Positions 13,617 through 19,504 of a stretch of DNA of 19,504 nt are shown here, in pieces (position 1 is the first letter of the stretch; each line of letters opens with the position of its first letter). Source of the DNA: Acholeplasmataceae bacterium (GTDB lineage Bacteria > Bacillota_I > Bacilli_A > Acholeplasmatales > Acholeplasmataceae); the NCBI GenBank assembly GCA_028690555.1, contig JAQVBA010000016.1:1-19504 (forward strand), given 5' to 3'. The notes beneath the pieces are model-generated. The model was not told the origin of the DNA. It searched no databases and saw only the letters and a list, made by a program, of their open reading frames with translations. The translations under genes and the position numbers were made by a program.

Positions 13617-14213
13617 ATGAGTCACTATTTTATCAATGATCCGACATTAGATCACGAGCTAAAAACAATCGATGTACAAATTAAAGGTACATCTTTTCGT
13701 TTCTATACCGATCGTGGTGTTTTCTCTAAAAGTGGTCTTGATTTTGGATCAAAATTGCTTTTAGAAACCATTCAATTTAGCAGCAATGAAAAAATTGTGA
13801 TTGACATGGGTTGTGGTTATGGGCCAATGGGTATTTATGCCGCAAAAATGTGCCCCAAAGCCATCATTCACATGGTTGATGTGAATGAACGAGCTCTTGA
13901 TTTAGCATTGAAAAACGCTGAGCTCAATCACGTAAACAATACAAAGTTTTATAAAAGTCATTTATTTGAAGAAATTGATTTTAAAGCGGATCTAATTATA
14001 ACTAACCCGCCGATAAGAGCAGGGAAAGTTACCATCTTTGATTTGTATGAACAAGCACAAAAACATCTGAATTCAAAAGGCAAATTAATACTTGTCATCC
14101 AAAAAAAACAAGGAGCCCCATCAACTTTTGAAAAACTAAAGACATTATTCAAATATGTAGAGATTTTATCTAAAGATAAAGGTTATTGGATTATTTCATC
14201 ATATAATGATTGA
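13617..14213 (+). CDS. RsmC-like class I SAM-dependent rRNA methyltransferase (YbxB type)
   Basis: 198 residues. The ATG at 13617 follows an unusual AGGGGGG site by 5 bases; an in-frame TTG at 13599 is less likely. The protein shows the early motif FRFYTDRGVFSKSGLDFGSK, the SAM-binding loop VIDMGCGYGPMGIYAA, an acidic residue ending strand 2 (MVDVNERAL), and the catalytic NPPIRAGK, which corresponds to the NPP motif of RsmC-type guanine-N2 methyltransferases acting on 16S rRNA. The same gene (ybxB) sits between rplL and rpoB in Bacillus. Its TGA stop overlaps the -35 of the rpoB promoter. The target base is inferred from the family. Confidence 0.9.
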   Translation: MSHYFINDPTLDHELKTIDVQIKGTSFRFYTDRGVFSKSGLDFGSKLLLETIQFSSNEKIVIDMGCGYGPMGIYAAKMCPKAIIHMVDVNERALDLALKNAELNHVNNTKFYKSHLFEEIDFKADLIITNPPIRAGKVTIFDLYEQAQKHLNSKGKLILVIQKKQGAPSTFEKLKTLFKYVEILSKDKGYWIISSYND

Positions 14214-14238
14214 CTATTTACAAATGATATGTTAATAT
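14210..14238 (+). promoter_or_regulatory. Candidate promoter of rpoB-rpoC
   Basis: TTGACT (14210-14215) overlaps the TGA stop of the methyltransferase gene and is followed at 17 bases by TAATAT (14233-14238). The leader would be about 75 bases. The -10 is only a fair match and a shifted TATTAT follows, so the exact start is uncertain. Confidence 0.6.
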
Positions 14239-14319
14239 TATTAAATGCATAATAATGTGATTTTATCATTTATTGAGATACGATTTACGATTTTCCAAAT
14301 ACGATAAGGAGTGTGGATT

Positions 14320-17300
14320 ATGGGATATCAAACCGTAAAATACGGTAAGAAAGCTGAGCGCCGGAATTACTCCAGAATGCGTTATGACATTGACTTGCCA
14401 GACTTGATCGAAATACAGACCAAGTCTTTTAAGTGGTTTATTGATCAAGGCATTAAGGAATTATTGGAAGACATTTCACCAATTGAAGGACATAATGGTG
14501 ATTTAAAGCTCTATTTTGAAGAGCATTTTTTAGCAGATCCTAAATATAACATTGAACAGTCAAAGCTAAGAGATGTGAATTATGCAAAACAACTTTCTGC
14601 ACGTGTTAAACTCGAAAATGCCGTGACTGGTGAAGTCAGAGAAAATGTTGTGCTCATGTGTGAAATCCCATATATGACACCTTCTGGAACATTTGTTATC
14701 AACGGTGCAGAACGCGTCGTTGTTTCTCAGATTATTAGATCAGCAGGAGCATATTTTACAAGTGAACTTGATAAGAAATTAAATCAAGTAAAATATATGG
14801 CACAAGTCATCCCAACACGTGGCGCTTGGTTAGAATATGAACTTGGTTCAAAAAATATCATGTATGCTAAGCTTGACCGTTCAAAGAAAGTACCAATGAC
14901 CACGATGATGCGTGCCTTAGGCCTTTCTAAGAAAAAAGATATTTACGAACTTTTTGGTAAGTCAACTTATTTGGATGCGACTTTCGAAAAAGACGAAACA
15001 AAAAACTCTGATGAAGCGATTATTGATTTATATTCTAAACTTCGTCAAGGCGAAAAAGTACCAGCAGATGCCGCACGTGAATTTATTCGGATGCGTCTTT
15101 TTGAACGTCGTCGTTATGATTTAGCAGCTGTTGGCCGCTATAAATTTAACAAGAAACTAGATGTGTTAAATCGCATCCTAGGGACATATACTGCAAAAGA
15201 CATCATTGATCCACAAACAGGTGAAGTTTTAGTTTCAGCAGAAACTGAGATTACAAGAGATATCATTAAGCAACTTAAAGATCGTCGTGATGTTTTAAGA
15301 ACAGAAGTGATTTCAAAAGAAGATTCACTTCAAAATGAAACACCAGATGAAATTTTAGCGATTCATCTTCCTGATGGTGGCGATACACTTTATGCAAAAG
15401 AAAATATCATTAACTTACGTACAGGTGAAGTCATCGTTAGCAAGAACACCGAAGTTAATGAAGAAATGCTCGCAATTCTTCGTAGAAATCGTCAATCACT
15501 TGATGAAAAAGTCATTAAATATTTCTTAGGTCGCGATGTTTACGAAAAAGAAAGAGAACGCGAAGGCGTTATCGTTGAAGCGATTGATGTCACAGTTAAA
15601 GATCCTGATAGTGGACGTATTTATGAAGTTAAAGTGATTGGTAACGATCAAAGAGAAGATAAAGAATACATCACACTTTCTGACATTATCGCATCTATGA
15701 GCTATTATTTAAATCTATATGATGGTTTAGGTAGTACAGACGATATTGACCACTTAGGAAATCGTCGTTTAAGATTAATTGGCGAACTTTTAAAAAATCA
15801 ATTTAGAATTGGTTTAGCACGTGCAGAGAAGAACATCAAAGACAAGATGTCTACAACAACATTTGCCGATGCTGCACCATCTAATATTATCAATATGACA
15901 CCACTTGCTGGTGCAATTAAAACATTCTTTGGATCCTCACAACTTTCACAGTTCATGGATCAAATCAATCCACTCGCTGAACTTACACAAAAACGTCGTG
16001 TTTCAGCACTTGGTACAGGTGGTCTAGCGAGAGATCGCGCAGGCGTTGAAGTTCGTGACGTTCACAACTCCCACTATGGGCGTATTTGTCCAATTGAAAC
16101 ACCTGAAGGTCCATCAATTGGTCTAATTAGTTCACTTGCAAGTTATGGTAAAGTTGACCAATATGGATTTATTCAAACACCATATTTAGTGGTTGATCGT
16201 AGTTCGGGTAAAAATATTGTGACCTCACAATATCAATATTTAACTGCCGATGAAGAATATGATGAAATTATCGCTTCAGCAGCTACTGAACTTGATAAAG
16301 ATGGAACGATAAAAACTGAACGTGTCATTGGACGTTTCCGTGGCGAAACTTCAGTCTTCGAACCTGAAGAAATTACATACATGGACGTATCCCCTAAACA
16401 AATTGTTTCGGTTGCGACTTCAACCATTCCATTCTTAGAACATGACGATGCTTCACGTGCCCTCATGGGTGCGAACATGCAACGTCAAGCTGTACCTTTA
16501 TTAAAGCCTGAATCACCAATTGTTGGAACAGGTATCGAATATCGTGCAGCAAAAGACTCTGGATCTGTCATTGTATCTCAAACCACAGGATTTGTGACGT
16601 ATGCTGATGCAGCAAAAGTTGTCATTACCCAAGAGCCAGATCAAAAACTCGTGGTTGGTGAACAAGTCATTTATGATCCTAAAAAGCCATTTACTTATGA
16701 ACAAGCGAAAATATTAGCAGACTATGGCATGGGTGATTCAGTAACTTATGAACTCATTCGTTTCTTTAGATCAAACCAAGATACATGTGTTTTACAAAAA
16801 CCGATCGTGTTTGCTGGTGAATTCGTTGAAAAAGGCGATGTCATTGCGGATGGTCCGTCAACCGATAAAGGTGAATTAGCACTTGGACGCAATGTTACAG
16901 TTGCTTTCATGACTTGGGAAGGTTATAACTACGAAGATGCGATTATCATGAGCGAAGATCTCGTTCGTGATGACGTTTACACATCGATTCACATCGACGA
17001 ATATGAAATTGAAACGAGAGAACTTAAAACAGGTTCTGGTCGTGAAGAAATCACACGTGAAGTTCCAAATGCCGGACTTGATGCGTTAAAGAACTTAGAT
17101 GAACGCGGAATTATTATTCCAGGTTCTGAAGTTAAAGAAGGCGACATCTTAGTTGGTAAAATTACACCAAAAGGTGTATTTGAACCAAGCCCATCTGAAA
17201 AACTTATCCACGCGGTTATCGGTGAAAAATCAAGAGAATATCGCGATTCTTCACTTCGTGTTCCACATGGTGGTGGTGGGGTTGTTCAATCCATCCAATA

Positions 17301-18141
17301 TTTCTCAAAGAAAAATGGAGATGCACTACCCAGTGGTGTTAACGAATCCATTCGAGTTTATGTTGCGAAAAAACGTAAAATTTCTGAAGGGGATAAAATG
17401 GCAGGACGTCATGGTAATAAAGGCGTTATTTCTAAGATTTTACCTCGTGAAGATATGCCATACATGGCAGATGGTACACCCGTTGACATCATGCTAAATC
17501 CTCTTGGGGTTCCATCACGTATGAATATTGGGCAAATCCTTGAAATCCATTTAGGTATTGCGGCTAAACATTTAAATGTGAAGATTGCAACGCCAGTATT
17601 TGATGGTGTGGATGACCAAGACTTGAAAACCATTATGGCAGAAGCTGGTATTGAACCAGATGGTAAGACTGTATTATATGATGGTAGAACTGGTCAACCT
17701 TATGAAAATCGTATCTCAGTTGGTGTGATGTATATGATTAAATTATCGCACATGGTTGATGATAAACTCCATGCGCGTTCTGTTGGACCATACACATTAG
17801 TCACACAACAACCAATGGGTGGTAAAGCTCAAAATGGTGGACAACGTTTCGGGGAAATGGAAGTTTGGGCACTTTATGCTTATGGTGCCGCACATACCTT
17901 ACAGGAAATGTTAACTGTGAAATCGGATGATATGCTTGGAAGAAATAAAGTGTATGCATCGATTACACATGATAAACCAATCCCACAAGCAAGTATTCCT
18001 GAGTCCTTTAGGGTTCTTACAAGAGAACTTCAAGCACTCGGATTATATGTGGAATTAATTGATGCGACAACTGGTGAAAATGAAGCTGAAAAATCACTCG
18101 TTGATCACACAACCAATCGCTTTAAAGGAGGTTTCCGTTGA
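14320..18141 (+). CDS. rpoB: DNA-directed RNA polymerase subunit beta
   Basis: 1273 residues, about 80 longer than Bacillus RpoB (1193). The ATG at 14320 is 8 bases after AAGGAG; an in-frame GTG at 14311 is part of that site. Conserved blocks run throughout: the N-terminal lobe, the rifampicin region SSQLSQFMDQINPLAELTQK, RRALMGANMQ-type segment (SRALMGANMQRQAVPLL), EDAIIMSE, and GDKMAGRHGNKGVISKILP near the active site. Residue 557 (E. coli 526, normally His) is Gln, residue 549 (E. coli 518) is Ile and residue 566 (E. coli 535) is Thr. The extra length is around residues 294-400, where a TGEV-containing unit occurs twice. The C-terminus is short, ending RFKGGFR, and its codons include the AAAGGAGG of rpoC. 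The stop overlaps the rpoC ATG (TGATG). Confidence 0.98.
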   Translation: MGYQTVKYGKKAERRNYSRMRYDIDLPDLIEIQTKSFKWFIDQGIKELLEDISPIEGHNGDLKLYFEEHFLADPKYNIEQSKLRDVNYAKQLSARVKLENAVTGEVRENVVLMCEIPYMTPSGTFVINGAERVVVSQIIRSAGAYFTSELDKKLNQVKYMAQVIPTRGAWLEYELGSKNIMYAKLDRSKKVPMTTMMRALGLSKKKDIYELFGKSTYLDATFEKDETKNSDEAIIDLYSKLRQGEKVPADAAREFIRMRLFERRRYDLAAVGRYKFNKKLDVLNRILGTYTAKDIIDPQTGEVLVSAETEITRDIIKQLKDRRDVLRTEVISKEDSLQNETPDEILAIHLPDGGDTLYAKENIINLRTGEVIVSKNTEVNEEMLAILRRNRQSLDEKVIKYFLGRDVYEKEREREGVIVEAIDVTVKDPDSGRIYEVKVIGNDQREDKEYITLSDIIASMSYYLNLYDGLGSTDDIDHLGNRRLRLIGELLKNQFRIGLARAEKNIKDKMSTTTFADAAPSNIINMTPLAGAIKTFFGSSQLSQFMDQINPLAELTQKRRVSALGTGGLARDRAGVEVRDVHNSHYGRICPIETPEGPSIGLISSLASYGKVDQYGFIQTPYLVVDRSSGKNIVTSQYQYLTADEEYDEIIASAATELDKDGTIKTERVIGRFRGETSVFEPEEITYMDVSPKQIVSVATSTIPFLEHDDASRALMGANMQRQAVPLLKPESPIVGTGIEYRAAKDSGSVIVSQTTGFVTYADAAKVVITQEPDQKLVVGEQVIYDPKKPFTYEQAKILADYGMGDSVTYELIRFFRSNQDTCVLQKPIVFAGEFVEKGDVIADGPSTDKGELALGRNVTVAFMTWEGYNYEDAIIMSEDLVRDDVYTSIHIDEYEIETRELKTGSGREEITREVPNAGLDALKNLDERGIIIPGSEVKEGDILVGKITPKGVFEPSPSEKLIHAVIGEKSREYRDSSLRVPHGGGGVVQSIQYFSKKNGDALPSGVNESIRVYVAKKRKISEGDKMAGRHGNKGVISKILPREDMPYMADGTPVDIMLNPLGVPSRMNIGQILEIHLGIAAKHLNVKIATPVFDGVDDQDLKTIMAEAGIEPDGKTVLYDGRTGQPYENRISVGVMYMIKLSHMVDDKLHARSVGPYTLVTQQPMGGKAQNGGQRFGEMEVWALYAYGAAHTLQEMLTVKSDDMLGRNKVYASITHDKPIPQASIPESFRVLTRELQALGLYVELIDATTGENEAEKSLVDHTTNRFKGGFR

Positions 18142-19504
18142 TGGCTAAAGAAAAATTAACATTAAAAGTTGAATCATTAAAGCTATCTGAAGATGCCCTT
18201 AAAGCCTTAAAGCTTTCTGGTATTGATCAACTTGAAGATTTTAATACCTTCAATTTAAAAGAATTAAGTATGCTTTTAGGTGATACATACGAAGAGATCA
18301 AAACGATTTTAAGACGTTATGCATTACCAAGAGGCTTAGATAATTTAAATTTAAGTAATGAAGCAGTTGAAATTTTAACGAATGCCAACATTCAAGACTT
18401 AAAAGAGTTTCTTGAATATGATCGTCATGCACTTTATCACATGTTTGAAGATGACCTCATTTTACGTCAAGAAATTAATCAAATTTTAGAACTTTATGGT
18501 TTTGATGCTTTAAAAGAACACGTGCATGTGGAAGAAGAACATGTTGAAATCGAAGAAATCGTTGATCCAATGATTGATATTGATCTTCAAGAACGTATTC
18601 ATCGTCATGTCCAACCAATTCGTAAAGGTTATGGTAGCCGTACGTATAGTCATTTAAAGATACGCCTTGCATCACCTGACGAAATTAGACAATGGTCTTA
18701 TGGTGAAGTTAAAACCCATGAAACCATTAACTATCGTACTTCTAAACCAGAAATTGGTGGTCTTTTCTGTGAACAAATCTTTGGTCCAACGAGAGATTAT
18801 CAATGTGCATGTGGTAAAAAACAAAGTGGTAATAAAGGCCAAATTTGTCAAAAGTGCGGCATTGAAATTACTGAATCTAAAGTACGTAGAGAACGGATGG
18901 GGCATATTGAATTAGAAGCTCCAGTTGTTCACACATGGTATTTGAAGAATTCACCTTCAAGATTAGCAATTTTGTTAGGCATTAAAGCGAAAGCTTTAGA
19001 AGAAGTGGTATATCACGCTTCCTATATCGTTACAGATCCAGGAACCGCACCATTAGCACGTAAGCAAATTTTATCTGAACAAGATTATAGTGCTTTAACG
19101 GAAGAATATGGTAGTCGTTTTACAGCTTTAACTGGTGCTGAAGCTGTTAAAAAATTACTTCAAGAACTTGACTTAGACAAAGAAGTGAAATCACTTCGTA
19201 AGAAACTAAAAACAAGTTCGAAACAAAAACGCGAAAAAATTATTAAACGTTTAGAAGTTGTCGAAGCTTTCAACAATTCTGATAATAAACCTGAGTGGAT
19301 GGTTATGGATGTTATTCCAGTTATTCCACCAGATCTTCGTCCAATGGTTGCCTTAGATGGTGGACGGTTTGCGACGACAGATTTAAATGATTTATATCGT
19401 CGTATTTTAAATCGTAATAACCGTTTGAAAAAACAAAAAGAACAAATGGCACCTCGTTTGATTACTAAAAATGAAAAGCGTATGCTTCAAGAAGCGGTTG
19501 ATGC
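18141..19504 (+). CDS. rpoC: DNA-directed RNA polymerase subunit beta' with a novel N-terminal extension (3' truncated by window edge)
   Basis: The first 454 codons are visible. The ATG shares its A with the rpoB stop and lies 9 bases after a perfect AAAGGAGG, so the start is secure. Canonical beta' begins only near residue 171: HLKIRLASPDEIRQWSYGEV, then the zinc-binding domain with Cys222, 224, 236 and 239, KVRRERMGHIELEAPVVHTW, and the conserved VIPVIPPDLRPMVALDGGRF and LNDLYRRILNRNNRLKK segments. Bacillus RpoC reaches the same point within about 10 residues. The extra ~160 residues comprise two tandem alpha-CTD-like units (about 10-62 and 66-121) and an acidic/His linker (about 125-160, rich in E, H and D). 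The frame is open and codon use matches its neighbours. The catalytic NADFDGD motif lies beyond the window. Confidence 0.96.
   Translation, partial: MAKEKLTLKVESLKLSEDALKALKLSGIDQLEDFNTFNLKELSMLLGDTYEEIKTILRRYALPRGLDNLNLSNEAVEILTNANIQDLKEFLEYDRHALYHMFEDDLILRQEINQILELYGFDALKEHVHVEEEHVEIEEIVDPMIDIDLQERIHRHVQPIRKGYGSRTYSHLKIRLASPDEIRQWSYGEVKTHETINYRTSKPEIGGLFCEQIFGPTRDYQCACGKKQSGNKGQICQKCGIEITESKVRRERMGHIELEAPVVHTWYLKNSPSRLAILLGIKAKALEEVVYHASYIVTDPGTAPLARKQILSEQDYSALTEEYGSRFTALTGAEAVKKLLQELDLDKEVKSLRKKLKTSSKQKREKIIKRLEVVEAFNNSDNKPEWMVMDVIPVIPPDLRPMVALDGGRFATTDLNDLYRRILNRNNRLKKQKEQMAPRLITKNEKRMLQEAVD

Noticed and set aside
17153..17497. A 114-residue plus-strand frame inside rpoB.
   Set aside because: Out-of-frame shadow of the most conserved part of rpoB.
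18475..18915. Short open frames on both strands within the 5' part of rpoC, which could suggest a disrupted gene.
   Set aside because: The rpoC frame from 18141 is continuous to the window end; these are overlapping shadows.
1..19504. Possible use of UGA as tryptophan (mycoplasma code).
   Set aside because: TGA terminates several complete conserved proteins at their expected ends, and Trp codons are TGG throughout.

Overview
The window is a low-GC chromosomal segment from a bacterium of the Firmicutes/Tenericutes. UGA is read as a stop: rpoB, secE, mrnC and the RsmC-like gene all end in TGA, and Trp is TGG. This excludes code-4 mycoplasmas. The AT-rich codon use, the DUF2779 protein and the gene content fit the Acholeplasma group or a close relative such as Izemoplasma or Haloplasma. 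That placement is inference. Every reading frame looks intact. I see no mobile element, CRISPR array, tRNA or rRNA, and no gene-free stretch above 300 bases (the longest is about 163 bases, at 9932-10094).

The backbone is the conserved translation/transcription cluster known from Bacillus: cysS, mrnC, rlmB, a sigH-position sigma factor, rpmG, secE, nusG, rplK, rplA, rplJ, rplL, an RsmC-like methyltransferase, rpoB and rpoC. Departures from that order are a CtpE-like P-type ATPase between mrnC and rlmB, no yacP/rae1 gene between rlmB and the sigma gene, and a three-gene block (VOC dioxygenase-like, FrnE-like DsbA protein, YccF membrane protein) between nusG and rplK. Upstream lie the tail of an unidentified gene and a DUF2779 double-nuclease protein.

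Layout: 1-2072, unidentified tail and DUF2779 gene. 2198-6565, cysS-mrnC-ATPase as overlapping genes ended by a strong terminator. 6670-7872, rlmB and the sigma-like gene, head to tail with no gap. 7949-9063, rpmG-secE-nusG from its own promoter, ended by a terminator built into the nusG 3' end. 9080-11213, the accessory block with divergent promoters. 11336-13544, rplKA and rplJL with L1-type and L10-type mRNA leaders. 13617-19504, methyltransferase, rpoB and the start of rpoC.

The most unusual signal is in rpoC. A strong ribosome-binding site and an ATG overlapping the rpoB stop begin a frame that encodes about 165 extra residues before the canonical beta' start. This extension holds two tandem segments patterned like the C-terminal domain of the RNA polymerase alpha subunit. 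Also notable are Gln at the rifampicin-critical position 526 of RpoB, an internal duplication in RpoB, and a small SigH-like sigma factor.
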